Assembly (NCBI RefSeq): GCF_002374835.1
Contig: NZ_NWVD01000005.1
Coordinates: 1 to 64,000, forward strand
Source of the DNA: Sphingomonas ginsenosidimutans
GTDB taxonomy: Bacteria; Pseudomonadota; Alphaproteobacteria; Sphingomonadales; Sphingomonadaceae
Reading direction: 5' to 3'
Length of the DNA: 64,000 nt
Below the pieces are notes generated by a model that searched no databases, was not told where the DNA came from, and saw only the letters and a list, made by a program, of their open reading frames with translations. Position 1 is the first letter of the stretch, and each line of letters begins with the position of its first letter. Position numbers and translations under genes: made by a program. This document shows positions 1 through 8,426 of the stretch, in pieces.

Positions 1-186
1 ATCCTTCATCCGACGCGCCTGATCCGTCTTCAGGCCGCCATATTCCTTGCGCCAGCGGTAATACGTCTGCTCGCTGACTGCGATGCGCCGGCATGCCTCA
101 GCAGTCGTGCCGCCCTGGCCCAGCATGATCTCCGCCTCACGCAGCTTGCCGATGATCTCCTCCGGCTTGTGCTTCTTCGCTGGCAT
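1..186 (-). CDS. IS3-family transposase OrfA, N-terminal part (runs off window)
   Basis: The first 62 residues of an IS3-family OrfA are present, and the gene continues beyond base 1. It opens MPAKKHKPEEII and carries a helix-turn-helix (TAEACRRIAVSEQTYYRWRKE) that binds the terminal repeats of the element. In this family OrfA and OrfB are normally joined by a -1 frameshift to give the active transposase; OrfB lies outside the window, so completeness cannot be judged. The ATG at 186 lies 39 bases inside the proposed terminal repeat at 225-249, the usual spacing. The 269 bases between the repeat and the efflux operon (250-518) hold no gene I can support. Confidence 0.85.
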   Translation of the reverse strand, partial: MPAKKHKPEEIIGKLREAEIMLGQGGTTAEACRRIAVSEQTYYRWRKEYGGLKTDQARRMKD

Positions 187-224
187 TCGTTGTCCCTTCC
201 TTGGTCCAGACTGTCATAGTCGAT

Positions 225-249
225 GGACCACTCAGAAGGGGGCAGCTCA
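225..249 (-). repeat. Terminal inverted repeat of the IS3-family element
   Basis: Read on the minus strand, the end begins TGAGCTGCCCCCTTCTGAGT and continues into GGTCC. A TG start and a C-rich stretch are typical of IS3-family ends, and the repeat sits just upstream of orfA. The partner repeat is outside the window, so the exact boundary at 249 and any target duplication are inferred. Confidence 0.6.
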
Positions 250-518
250 GCTCTGTGGCTCGTTCTGCGAGCCGTACAACATCTGAGCTGGCCATCGGTG
301 CCGGCGCGAGCCGCCCGGCGGTTGACGTGGGTTGCTACCCCACCACTATCAGCTCGGCCAGACCTGCAAGATCGTCGGCTCGGCGGAGCAGCCCGAGGTT
401 CCGGCGATGCGAAGCATCGTTCGAATAGCTGCGAAGGGGATGCGCGACCACATGCGCGCCAAGTTGCCGCTCGCCGCGATGATGACAGGCCCACGGTGGG
501 AACAAGCAGCGCCCGGTC

Positions 519-1916
519 TTATTTCTCCCACCCGCCGCCCAGCGCCAGGAAGAGATCGATCTGTCGATCGACGAGGCTGGCGCGGGCGGTGGACAGGCTG
601 GCCTGGGCATCGGCGTAACCGGCCTGCGCGTTCAGGACGTCGAGGAAGGACGTGCGGCCGAACCGCTGGAGCCTTTCGGCATCACGGCTCGCATTGGCGG
701 CGGCATCTGCCGCCCGCGCCCGATCCTGCAGGCGATTCGTCGCCCGGGCGTATGCCGACAGCGCGGTCTCCATCTGCTGCAGCGCGACCAGCACGGCGCC
801 ATCGAAGCCTGCCAGCGCGACCTCCGCATCGGCGCCGGCCTGATCGATCCGGGCGCGAACCGCTTTCCTGTTCGGGAACGACCAGGACACGAGCGGGCCG
901 AGGCTGAACCCGAACGACGTCGGTCCCAAAGCGCGCCCTACCGACGTCGCCGTGCCGGCCGAACCGCCAAGGCTGACCCTTGGATGGAGATCGGCTTCCG
1001 CGATGCCGATACTGGCAGTGGCGGCCGCGAACACACGCTCGGCCTTGCGCACGTCCGGCCGGCGCCGGAGCAGCATCGCGCCGTCGCCGACCGGTATCGG
1101 CCGCGCGATCGTCGGGATCGTGGCGCAGGCCTCGAGATTGTGCGGGTAGTCGGAAGGCGTTCGGCCCATCAGCGCGGCCAGTTCGAACAGCGCTGCCTTT
1201 CGGTCGGCGATGATGTCCGGAATGGCGGCCTCGCCGGAGAAGGCGGCTGCGCGTGCACGGTCGATGTCGAATCGCGTGCCGCGTCCTTCGCGCGCCATGC
1301 GGACCGCCACCGCCAGGGTGGAGCGCTGGATCGCGGCGACGCGCCGGGCCGCTTTCAATGTCACGCCATCGGCGCAGACCCGTGCATAATTGCGGGTTAC
1401 GGCGGCCGCTACCACGACACGCACCTGATCGCGCGCCGCCACCGCCGCCTCGCCCTGCGCCGTGGCCGACTCGATCCCGCGCCGGATGCCGCCTGCAAGG
1501 TCGAGCGGGTAGCCGGCGTCGAAACCGAGCGCGTAGCTGAACGGGGCCGGCAGCGCTGCGGTAGGGCCGCCGATCCGGCCGCCTGCCGCCTGTCCGCTCA
1601 GGCCGGTGCTGACCGTCCGTGCGGCAGCGGCTTCGCGAACGATCGCGCCGGCACGGCGCAGATTGGCCTCAGCGGCGCGCAGATCGGTATTCGCCGCCAG
1701 CGCCTCCTCGACATAGCTGTCGAGCCGGGCATCGCCGTAGAGGCGCCACCAGCGTGGCGGCAGTTCGGCTTGGGACATGCCGGCATCCCTGCTGCCCAGG
1801 AACGGTGCTGCTGCCTCGGGTCGGTTGACGATCGCCATCGAGGGAATGCGATAGTCCGGGCCGGCTGCACAGCCCGCGAAAAGCAGGGCGGGCAGAATGG
1901 CGAGCGCACGCTTCAC
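519..1916 (-). CDS. NodT-family RND/FUSC efflux outer-membrane lipoprotein
   Basis: This is a 465-residue TolC-like outer-membrane channel of the NodT family, the exit duct of a tripartite efflux pump. The GTG start at 1916 gives a lipoprotein signal with lipobox FAGC (Cys16), followed by AGPDYR, typical of the family. It also makes a 4-base GTGA overlap with the stop of the HlyD gene, so the two are translationally coupled. Two OEP repeats rich in Ala-containing coiled coil fill the rest. It is the last gene of the four-gene efflux operon. The family and operon role are firm; the substrate is unknown. Confidence 0.88.
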   Translation of the reverse strand: MKRALAILPALLFAGCAAGPDYRIPSMAIVNRPEAAAPFLGSRDAGMSQAELPPRWWRLYGDARLDSYVEEALAANTDLRAAEANLRRAGAIVREAAAARTVSTGLSGQAAGGRIGGPTAALPAPFSYALGFDAGYPLDLAGGIRRGIESATAQGEAAVAARDQVRVVVAAAVTRNYARVCADGVTLKAARRVAAIQRSTLAVAVRMAREGRGTRFDIDRARAAAFSGEAAIPDIIADRKAALFELAALMGRTPSDYPHNLEACATIPTIARPIPVGDGAMLLRRRPDVRKAERVFAAATASIGIAEADLHPRVSLGGSAGTATSVGRALGPTSFGFSLGPLVSWSFPNRKAVRARIDQAGADAEVALAGFDGAVLVALQQMETALSAYARATNRLQDRARAADAAANASRDAERLQRFGRTSFLDVLNAQAGYADAQASLSTARASLVDRQIDLFLALGGGWEK

Positions 1917-2809
1917 GACCGCCGCCCCCCGACCGGCGCCGCGGTGGCGGGGAGAATCTCCACCGTCGCCGTCCGCCCGGCGATCAGGCGGACACCGGGG
2001 GGCAAGCGGTCGATATGCACGCGAACGGGAATGCGCTGGGCCAGCCGGACCCAAGAGAAGGTCGGCGCGACCTTCGGGAGCAGATTGCCGGTATCGTCGC
2101 GCTGGTCGTCGGCGATCGCGGCGGCAATGCTATCGACATGGCCGGTAATCTCGCCATCCTCTCCCATCAGGCGGACGCGGGCGCGGCCGCCGATCGCGAC
2201 GCGGCGCAGCTTTGTCTCCTCGAAATAGCCCTCGACGCGCAGCGAGGACGTGTCGACGAGCGCCATCGCCTGCGCGCCCGCGGCGAGATAGTCGCCGGGG
2301 TGGATGTCGAGATTGGTGACGATCCCTGCCACGGTCGCGCGGATCTCGGTTCGCTCGATATCGACTCTGGCGACATTGCGGTCGGCAATCGCGCGGGTCA
2401 GCGCGGCCTCCGAGGTTCGGACCTTGGCAGCGCTCTGTTCGCGTGCCTCGGTCGCGACAAGGTCACCCAGCGCCACGTCGCGTCGCGCCTCTTTGCGCGC
2501 CTGTTCGAGCAGCGCGCGCGCCTCCGCAATGGCAGCGTCCGCCCGCTCGATCATGGCGGCGAGGCGCGGCTGGTCGAGCACGATCAGGAGTTGCCCGGGG
2601 TGCACGACCGCATTGTCGCGAACCATCACCTGCGTCACCAGCCCACCGACATCGGTTGAGACTCGCACCACATCGGCGCGGACGCGGCCGTCGCGTGTCC
2701 AGGGCGTCTGCTGATGCCGGTCCCACAACCGCCAGCCGACCAGGGCGGCAATAGCGACGACGGCAAGCGTGATGCCATAGCGCGCAACGACGAAGAGAAC
2801 GGACTTCAT
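1913..2809 (-). CDS. HlyD/AaeA-type periplasmic membrane-fusion protein
   Basis: This 298-residue adaptor links the inner-membrane FUSC pump to the NodT channel. One N-terminal membrane helix (about residues 11-28) is followed by a lipoyl-like half (VSTDVGGLVTQVMVRDNAVVHPGQLL is split around residues 50-75). A short alpha-hairpin with many Ala/Arg repeats (about 90-140) and the second lipoyl half and beta-barrel follow. Length and layout match the AaeA/EmrA group. It starts 13 bases after the DUF1656 gene and overlaps the NodT gene by 4 bases. Confidence 0.88.
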   Translation of the reverse strand: MKSVLFVVARYGITLAVVAIAALVGWRLWDRHQQTPWTRDGRVRADVVRVSTDVGGLVTQVMVRDNAVVHPGQLLIVLDQPRLAAMIERADAAIAEARALLEQARKEARRDVALGDLVATEAREQSAAKVRTSEAALTRAIADRNVARVDIERTEIRATVAGIVTNLDIHPGDYLAAGAQAMALVDTSSLRVEGYFEETKLRRVAIGGRARVRLMGEDGEITGHVDSIAAAIADDQRDDTGNLLPKVAPTFSWVRLAQRIPVRVHIDRLPPGVRLIAGRTATVEILPATAAPVGGRRS

Positions 2810-2822
2810 AACAAGGTTCCGG

Positions 2823-3020
2823 TCACAGGCAAACTCGCATCAGCAGGCTGTAAAGGAGGATGAACACGGCGATCTCGGTCAGCGCCGGCAAGGCAAGGCG
2901 GCGCGACAGGCCGGTGACGGCGAGAAGTCGCAGCAGGAGCACCGTCGCCACCAGGGCGAGGCAGGCGAGCGCCAGCAGTCCCGGCACCAGGATGCCTGCG
3001 ATGTCGAGGTCGGAAATCAT
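2823..3020 (-). CDS. DUF1656 (AaeX-like) small membrane protein
   Basis: This is a 65-residue protein with two hydrophobic helices (about residues 9-33 and 46-62) and the family opening MISDLDIAGILVP. DUF1656 proteins are almost always encoded between a FUSC pump and a HlyD adaptor, as here, and are thought to be accessory pump subunits with no defined activity. Its ATG at 3020 overlaps the FUSC stop in ATGA. Confidence 0.85.
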   Translation of the reverse strand: MISDLDIAGILVPGLLALACLALVATVLLLRLLAVTGLSRRLALPALTEIAVFILLYSLLMRVCL

Positions 3021-5116
3021 CCCGCGCGCTTCGGATCGGTCGCCGCTGCGGGGGCCAGCGCATGGCGGAGGTCGAGCAGCCGATCGAGCAGCCGCAACCT
3101 GCCTTCGTTCGCGTCGGCCGCGACACGCGCAATCAGCGTTTCGATGCGCTCGACCAACGCCGCTACCGCGCCGGCATCGCCATCGCGGGTGTTTGCCCAA
3201 TACTCGGCGAGCGCCCCAAGCAATTGCAGCCCCTGCTGGACGATTGGCGCTCTCGCGCCGTCGAGCGCACGACGCAACCCAGCGACCGCATGACCGATGC
3301 GAAGATGGCGCAGCATCGCGTCAAGCGTGTCCGCCCGCGCGCGCGTGGAAGCCCCAAGTCGTGGCAGGAGCAGCGCGGTGCGATCGACCATCAGGCTCGT
3401 CCAGACCGCCTCGGCAGGCCCACGGCCAAGCGCGCGCCGGGCGACGTCGCGGCGAGTCAACCGCAACAGGCGATCGATGGCCGCATCGGCAGGTACGGTC
3501 TGGAGCAGGGTCATGCTCGCCGCTCCGAACCCGGTCGCCACGAACAATGCCACGCTGCCGTTGAGCGCGTCGGCAAAATCCCCGCTGTACGGCGCGCCCA
3601 GTCCCGACAGGATCGGGATCGTCAGCGTGATCCCCAGTGCCATATAGGCCGTGGCCGGCCGAGCCTGTAGCGATCCGCCCCACAGGAAAGCGGGGGCGAG
3701 CACGGCGACCAGCGTCGGAAAATCGGTGACGCGCGGCAGGATGACGAAGCTATACGCAAGGCTGAGCACCACGCCGTAGAACGAGCCCAGCATGTATTTG
3801 CGCACATGGGGCGCGGGCGCATCGACATTGCCGAACAGCGCGCAGGTGACGCCCAGCACCGATACAGCCAGCCCACCGTCCGGCCATGCGGACCAGATCC
3901 AGAGCAGGCAGCCGGCCAGGATGCCAAGGGTCGCACCGGTCCCAGCTCGTGCCGCCATGAGCGGATCGCGGTGGTGGACATAGCCCGTCGCCGGCGTGCG
4001 CCGGCGCCATCCCCGCCGATCCCGTGCCGAACGGTCGTTCGCGACCTCACGCACCAGCAGGTCACCCTCTTGGAGCAGGCCGACCAGTTCGGCGAGGTGG
4101 CCGGCGAGATTGCCGGTCAACAGATTCCCCTCGCGCGCCGGTTCGGCATAGGCGATCGCGCGCAGCTGATTCGCACGGTTGATCAGATGGGGCGCGGTGG
4201 CGTCCGCCTCCCGTGCGGGCGTCGCGTCGATCCACTGGCCGATGGCGTGCAGCAGCGCCGCCAGCGCCTCGTCGTCGCGCATCGCCGCCAACCGCGCCTC
4301 GATCTCCGTCGCGAGGGGCAGCAGCCGCGCCAGACGATCGTGTAGATGCCGCAGCGTCTCGCGATGGGGCGCGGCGGTGGCCGGATCATGGGGCAGATGC
4401 GTTGCCAGCCCGTTCAGGGCGAGCAGATCGAGCGCCAGCCGGTGGCGGTCGGCGCGCTGTTTCGGGTCCGAGGCGCTGCGCACCGCGTCGCCGGCCAGGC
4501 GCCGTGCATCGCAAAGCGTCGCCGTCACCTTGCCCACGAACTGACCGGTCATCGGCCGGGGCAGCACGAAGCGGTGGATCAGCACCGCGCAGAGGATGCC
4601 GAGCCCGATTTCCTGCAGGCGGACCAAGGCGGTGTCGAAGATCGCGTCCGGCTCGGCAACGCCGGGAAAGCCGATCAGGCTGGCCGTGTAGCCGGCCAGA
4701 ACGAAGGCATAGGCGCGCGGCGTACGGTCGAGCAGCGACAGGAACAGGCAGAAGCCGATCCAACCGGCCAGCACCAGGCTGCAAATGATGGGCTCGCCGA
4801 CAAAGGTCGGGAGGATCGCCACCGTCGCCGCGGCGCCGACCAGCGTGCCCGTCAGGCGATAGAGGCCGCGGCTGAGCGACGCACCGGCCGAGCCTTGCGA
4901 AACCAGGTAGGCCGTGATGATGGCCCAGGACTGGCGGGGAAGCCCGATGCGCAGCGCGATATAATAGGCCAGCATCGCCGCCACGAAGGTCTTGGCGGAA
5001 AAGAGCAGCGCTTCCGCATCGGCCCACAGCGCCGGCGCGCGCACGAGCGTGCCGAGACGCGGCAATGCCAAGCGCGGGCTGACCCAACCATAAGTGTAAA
5101 ACAGCCAGATACCCAT
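3017..5116 (-). CDS. FUSC-family (AaeB-like) inner-membrane efflux pump
   Basis: This 699-residue transporter has two membrane halves, each with about five to six helices, separated and followed by cytoplasmic domains. That is the layout of AaeB/FUSC pumps, which export aromatic acids and similar organic anions. The first half contains a TM cluster at about residues 20-170 and the second at about 380-530. It is the first gene of the operon FUSC-DUF1656-HlyD-NodT. The operon is divergent from an AraC regulator 76 bases away, which is the likely controller. The exported compound is not known. Confidence 0.9.
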   Translation of the reverse strand: MGIWLFYTYGWVSPRLALPRLGTLVRAPALWADAEALLFSAKTFVAAMLAYYIALRIGLPRQSWAIITAYLVSQGSAGASLSRGLYRLTGTLVGAAATVAILPTFVGEPIICSLVLAGWIGFCLFLSLLDRTPRAYAFVLAGYTASLIGFPGVAEPDAIFDTALVRLQEIGLGILCAVLIHRFVLPRPMTGQFVGKVTATLCDARRLAGDAVRSASDPKQRADRHRLALDLLALNGLATHLPHDPATAAPHRETLRHLHDRLARLLPLATEIEARLAAMRDDEALAALLHAIGQWIDATPAREADATAPHLINRANQLRAIAYAEPAREGNLLTGNLAGHLAELVGLLQEGDLLVREVANDRSARDRRGWRRRTPATGYVHHRDPLMAARAGTGATLGILAGCLLWIWSAWPDGGLAVSVLGVTCALFGNVDAPAPHVRKYMLGSFYGVVLSLAYSFVILPRVTDFPTLVAVLAPAFLWGGSLQARPATAYMALGITLTIPILSGLGAPYSGDFADALNGSVALFVATGFGAASMTLLQTVPADAAIDRLLRLTRRDVARRALGRGPAEAVWTSLMVDRTALLLPRLGASTRARADTLDAMLRHLRIGHAVAGLRRALDGARAPIVQQGLQLLGALAEYWANTRDGDAGAVAALVERIETLIARVAADANEGRLRLLDRLLDLRHALAPAAATDPKRAG

Positions 5117-5192
5117 TTGCTTGTTGATAACGATTCTTATATCGGTGGAAATTCGCTATTCAGGCAATCAGTCCCTGAATCCGGTCAATCGC

Positions 5193-5990
5193 ATGCTTTC
5201 CCCGTTACCAGCCATCACCGCCTTCGATCCCGACGCGACCGACGGGCCCACGGTTGCCCGCCATCTCGACTTCGCGGACTATGCCGCGGAGGTGCCGACG
5301 CACGTGCACCGAAAGGGGCAGATGATCCTAGCGCTGCATGGCGCGGTAACCTGTACGGCGGCAGACCAGCTCTGGATCGTTCCGCCGAACTGCGGGATCT
5401 GGATTCCGGGGGGCACGGTCCATAGCGCGCGCGCCACGCCGAATGCCCGGCTTAGCTACCTGTTCGTCGAGCCGGGGGCGGCGCGTCTGCCGGATCATTG
5501 CTGCGCGCTGTCGGTCACTCCGATGATTGGCGCGATGATCGATCGCTTGACCATGGAAGGGGCCAGCTATCGGCCAGACAGCCATGCCGCCCGCCTCGCA
5601 CGTGTGCTGCTCGACGAACTGGCCGCGATGCCGCACCAGCGGTTCAACCTGCCGGTGTCGGCCAACCCGAAAATCAGCGCCATCGCCGACGCGTTGACGT
5701 CCAAGCCATCGGATCGCGCCACGCAGGCGGAATGGGCGAAGCGCGTGGCAATGAGCGAAAGATCGCTGTCGCGGTTGCTCGTCCGGGAAACCGGCCTGAC
5801 GTTCGGGCACTGGCGCCAGCAAATGCATCTGGTCATCGCGCTCCGGGAACTGGCAGGCGGTGCGTCGGTGCAGGCCGTTGCCGCCGAATTGGGCTATGGG
5901 TCGGTCAACGCCTTCATCACCATGTTTCAGAAGGCATTGGGGACCACACCTGCGCGCTTCTTCTCTTCGCGGCGGGAAAAGCAGGCATAG
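5193..5990 (+). CDS. AraC-family regulator with N-terminal cupin
   Basis: This 265-residue regulator has an N-terminal cupin-like sensor (about residues 25-105, with PTHVHRKGQ and GIWIPGGTVHS). A C-terminal double helix-turn-helix of the AraC type follows (about residues 165-262), including LGYGSVNAFITMFQKALG near the end. The ATG at 5193 is preferred over an upstream TTG (5121) because the intervening peptide does not resemble the family and would reach almost to the divergent FUSC start. Its position suggests it senses the effector of the efflux operon. The family is certain; the target is inferred. Confidence 0.85.
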   Translation: MLSPLPAITAFDPDATDGPTVARHLDFADYAAEVPTHVHRKGQMILALHGAVTCTAADQLWIVPPNCGIWIPGGTVHSARATPNARLSYLFVEPGAARLPDHCCALSVTPMIGAMIDRLTMEGASYRPDSHAARLARVLLDELAAMPHQRFNLPVSANPKISAIADALTSKPSDRATQAEWAKRVAMSERSLSRLLVRETGLTFGHWRQQMHLVIALRELAGGASVQAVAAELGYGSVNAFITMFQKALGTTPARFFSSRREKQA

Positions 5991-6310
5991 ATCTTCCAAC
6001 GGCGACGCCGGGTAGCGGTGAATGCCGGCGTGGAGACAGCGACAGGCAGGAGAACGCGGCACGTCACATGAAATGGTCGCGCTGAGGCTCTCGAAAAACG
6101 ACAGGGGTAGGTTGTATCGCTGCGATAATCAGGGGATTGGCTTGCGGCGCCATCGCCCGGACAGCCTTGTCCGCGCCCCTGGCAGTCAGTGGCGACGGAG
6201 AGATGCTATGCCGCGTAGCTGCGACGGAAGTCGCGCCATGGCTCGGCAACCATAGGCGCCTCGCCGGGCGCGGCGAATAGGGGCAAACTAGCATTTTGGG
6301 ATCGTGCACG
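5991..6310. other. Gene-free stretch
   Basis: I see no supported gene or RNA here. Short open frames exist on both strands but lack recognisable protein character and good ribosome sites. The stretch ends at the terminator of the metallothionein operon. Confidence 0.5.
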
Positions 6311-6340
6311 AAAAAGGGGCCGGTTTCCCGGCCCCTTTTA
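6311..6340 (-). terminator. Rho-independent terminator of the arsR-metallothionein operon
   Basis: On the minus strand GGGGCCGG and CCGGCCCC pair around a GAAA tetraloop and are followed by five T. The hairpin lies 24 bases beyond the metallothionein stop. A T4 run also follows it on the plus strand, so it may work in both directions. Confidence 0.85.
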
Positions 6341-6363
6341 TCGCCCTGAAAGCGATGATCGGC

Positions 6364-6534
6364 TCAGCCGTGGCAGGGGCAACCGGCATGGTCGCAGCCG
6401 GTCGACTGCTGGTGGTGGTTGGCGCAGTTCTCGCCGCAGAAGATGCGGCCATCGGCCTTCACCGCATTGTCGGTGCTGACGACGCAGACGCAATCGGTGC
6501 AGGCGCACTTCACCATTTCGACATTGACGCTCAT
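6364..6534 (-). CDS. Bacterial metallothionein (SmtA/BmtA type)
   Basis: This 56-residue protein carries nine cysteines in metallothionein-like clusters (KCACTDCVCVV near the start, FCGENCANH in the middle, CDHAGCPCHG at the end) and several histidines in the second half. That is the pattern of bacterial zinc/cadmium metallothioneins, which buffer Zn2+ in the cytoplasm. The ATG at 6534 lies four bases after the stop of the ArsR-type repressor gene, so both are on one transcript, which ends at the strong hairpin at 6311-6340. Confidence 0.9.
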   Translation of the reverse strand: MSVNVEMVKCACTDCVCVVSTDNAVKADGRIFCGENCANHHQQSTGCDHAGCPCHG

Positions 6535-6538
6535 GATC

Positions 6539-6844
6539 TTATTCCTCGTGGCTATGGTCTTCGGGTTCGAGCACGTGGTCCATCATGTTGGTGAGCATGG
6601 TGCGGACATGGCAGTCGGGCAGGTCGTAGAAGACATTCCGCCCGCTGCGGGTCTGCTTCAGCAGCCGGCCGGCGCGTAGCAACCGGAGGTGCTGCGACAC
6701 CAGGCTCTGGCTGATGCCGACCTCTTCCGTCAGATCGCCGACCGAACGCGGCCCGTCGAGGCAGGCCGCCACCAGCCGCAGCCGGTTTGGCTCCCCCAAA
6801 AGGCGGAACAGTTCGGCGAGCTGCGTCCCTTCGTCCTGTGTCAT
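6539..6844 (-). CDS. ArsR/SmtB-family zinc-responsive repressor (CzrA/SmtB alpha5 type)
   Basis: This 101-residue winged-helix repressor has recognition helix SQSLVSQHLRLL. The C-terminal helix holds the exact alpha5 metal site D-x-H-x10-H-x2-E (DCHVRTMLTNMMDHVLE), the zinc/cobalt-sensing signature of SmtB and CzrA. No CxC motif of the alpha3 (ArsR/CadC) site is seen. I chose the ATG at 6844. An in-frame ATG at 6868 is possible, but it falls inside the proposed operator and leaves almost no leader. Zinc binding is expected to release the repressor and induce its own gene and the metallothionein. Confidence 0.9.
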   Translation of the reverse strand: MTQDEGTQLAELFRLLGEPNRLRLVAACLDGPRSVGDLTEEVGISQSLVSQHLRLLRAGRLLKQTRSGRNVFYDLPDCHVRTMLTNMMDHVLEPEDHSHEE

Positions 6845-6857
6845 GCACCCATCAACA

Positions 6858-6899
6858 TATGAACACATCCTAATATGTTCATAGTCTCACGGATGTCAA
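6858..6899 (-). promoter_or_regulatory. Promoter and SmtB/CzrA-type operator for arsR-metallothionein
   Basis: An 8-bp perfect inverted repeat TATGAACA / TGTTCATA lies at 6858-6865 and 6876-6883 with a 10-base spacer. On the minus strand a consensus -35 TTGACA (6899-6894), a 16-base spacer and a -10-like CATATT (6877-6872) overlap it. A repressor bound here would cover the -10 region. The operator spacing resembles the AT-rich inverted repeats bound by this family. Confidence 0.75.
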
Positions 6900-6905
6900 G
6901 CGGCG

Positions 6906-7661
6906 TCAGTGATAATGCCCGCGTTCCACCGGAGTGTGCATCGCGACCATGTCGGGCCCAGGCGCGACATCGGCGTCGAGCAGCGCGTCGGCACTGCGGC
7001 GCAGTAGGCTGGACGACCAGCGCAGGATCACTGCCGCGCCGACCAGACCCATCAGCGGATCCAGCCAGACCAGCCCGTAGCGCCGCCCGCACCACAGCGC
7101 GACGATGGCCAGCGCGGAGGTGAGGGCGTCGGACAACACATGGATCAGCGCCGCCTCGCGATTGTTGTCGCGATGCTCGTGCCCGCAGCCATGATCGTGT
7201 GGCGAGTCGCGCAGCAGCCAGGCGCTCAGCAGGTTCACAGAGAGGCCGATCACCGCCACCGGCAGCGCGGTCGAGAAGTCGATCCGCTCGGGCGACACCA
7301 GCCGCACCGCCGACTCGCCGGCGACCAGCACCGCGATCACGGCGAGAATCACCGCATTGGCGAACGCGCCTAGGTCTGGTGCCTTGTGCGCCCCGGCGGC
7401 ATAGCGGTTAGCGCCTGCATGACGGCGCGCGAAGCGATAGGCGAAGACCGCGACCGCCATCGCCGCGGCGTGCATTCCCATATGCCAGCCATCGGCCAGC
7501 AGCGCCATCGACCCGGTCCACCAGCCGGCCACGATCTCCGCTGCCATCGTCACGATCGTCAGGACCAGGACGATCGCGGCGGCCCGCTCGCCATGACCGG
7601 GTGCCGTTGTCACGGACGGGGCATGACCATGGTCGTGGTTGTCGGCGGTACAGGACGGCAT
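6906..7661 (-). CDS. CDF cation efflux protein lacking the C-terminal cytoplasmic domain
   Basis: This is a 251-residue membrane protein of the cation diffusion facilitator family, closest in motif to the DmeF/CzcD group. It has a His-rich N-terminus (DNHDHGHA) and the transport-site helices LLADGWHMGMHA (TM2) and HVLSDALTSAL (TM5), with a His-rich loop DHGCGHEHRDN between TM4 and TM5. CDF proteins export Zn2+, Co2+ or related ions in exchange for protons. Family members are usually about 300 residues; this one stops right after the sixth helix region, so the ferredoxin-like C-terminal domain is missing. Its stop lies seven bases from the -35 box of the arsR operon. Confidence 0.85.
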   Translation of the reverse strand: MPSCTADNHDHGHAPSVTTAPGHGERAAAIVLVLTIVTMAAEIVAGWWTGSMALLADGWHMGMHAAAMAVAVFAYRFARRHAGANRYAAGAHKAPDLGAFANAVILAVIAVLVAGESAVRLVSPERIDFSTALPVAVIGLSVNLLSAWLLRDSPHDHGCGHEHRDNNREAALIHVLSDALTSALAIVALWCGRRYGLVWLDPLMGLVGAAVILRWSSSLLRRSADALLDADVAPGPDMVAMHTPVERGHYH

Positions 7662-7718
7662 AGGGCGGACTCCGTAGGGTGGCGACCGCTCCTTGTTAAC
7701 GAATCAACCTGAAACGCG

Positions 7719-8426
7719 TCAGTGGGCGACACTCGTCACGACGAACATCAGCATCATTCCGGCGAGACTGGCGAGTGTCGTACGCAGCCGCGGGTCGCGG
7801 GCATAACTGCGCGGCAGCAGTTCGCATGCGCCGATATAAAGGAACACGCCCGCGAACACGCCCATCAGCGGGGCCAGCATCACCGGCGGTACGGCGATGC
7901 TGAGGCCGAGCAGTACGCCCAGGACCGGTGCCGCGCCGTTCAGCACCAGCCAGCCCCGCGCCGCTTCTTCGGATCGGGCGGCAAGGCACAGGCTGACCGT
8001 GTTAACGCCGTCGGCGAGATCGTGGGTCAGCACCGCCAGCGCGACCAGCCAGCCGGCGCGCGTGTCGATCTGGAAGGCGATGCCGATACCCATCCCGTCC
8101 ATCAGGCTGTGCAGCGTCAATGTCGCGGGGGCGAGATGGACGCGCCAGCGCGCGGGCAGCCACGCGGCATGGTGCATCGTCCGGTCGATCAGCATATAGC
8201 CACCGAGCCCCACCGCCGCGAAGGCGATCAGCGACCGGGGATGCCACAGCCCGTTTGCCAGCGTGATCGCCTCGGGCAACAAATCGAACACCGCGACGCC
8301 CAGCACCACGCCCGCCGTCAGGCCTAGGATCAGGACGATCCGGTGGCCGAACCGCAGCGCCAGCAGCCCGCCCGCCAGCGTCGACAGCGTCGCGGCCGTC
8401 CCGAACAGGATCGGCTCCAGCGTCAT
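7719..8426 (-). CDS. ZIP-family metal transporter
   Basis: This 235-residue protein has about eight hydrophobic helices and the paired ZIP metal-site motifs HSLMDGMGIGIAF and LTHDLADGVNTVSL. ZIP proteins move zinc and other divalent metals into the cytoplasm. The ATG overlaps the stop of the preceding small gene in ATGA, and the CDF gene follows 57 bases downstream. The unit is divergent from the receptor remnant, with a Zur-like box (8817-8839) in between. That suits a zinc importer repressed when zinc is plentiful. Confidence 0.85.
   Translation of the reverse strand: MTLEPILFGTAATLSTLAGGLLALRFGHRIVLILGLTAGVVLGVAVFDLLPEAITLANGLWHPRSLIAFAAVGLGGYMLIDRTMHHAAWLPARWRVHLAPATLTLHSLMDGMGIGIAFQIDTRAGWLVALAVLTHDLADGVNTVSLCLAARSEEAARGWLVLNGAAPVLGVLLGLSIAVPPVMLAPLMGVFAGVFLYIGACELLPRSYARDPRLRTTLASLAGMMLMFVVTSVAH

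Noticed and set aside
250..518. Short frames between the IS end and the NodT gene
   Set aside because: None resembles a known protein, and none has a good ribosome site; treated as non-coding.
6022..6309. Two opposing short frames after the AraC gene
   Set aside because: Neither shows protein-like sequence; they mirror each other as expected in GC-rich spacer.
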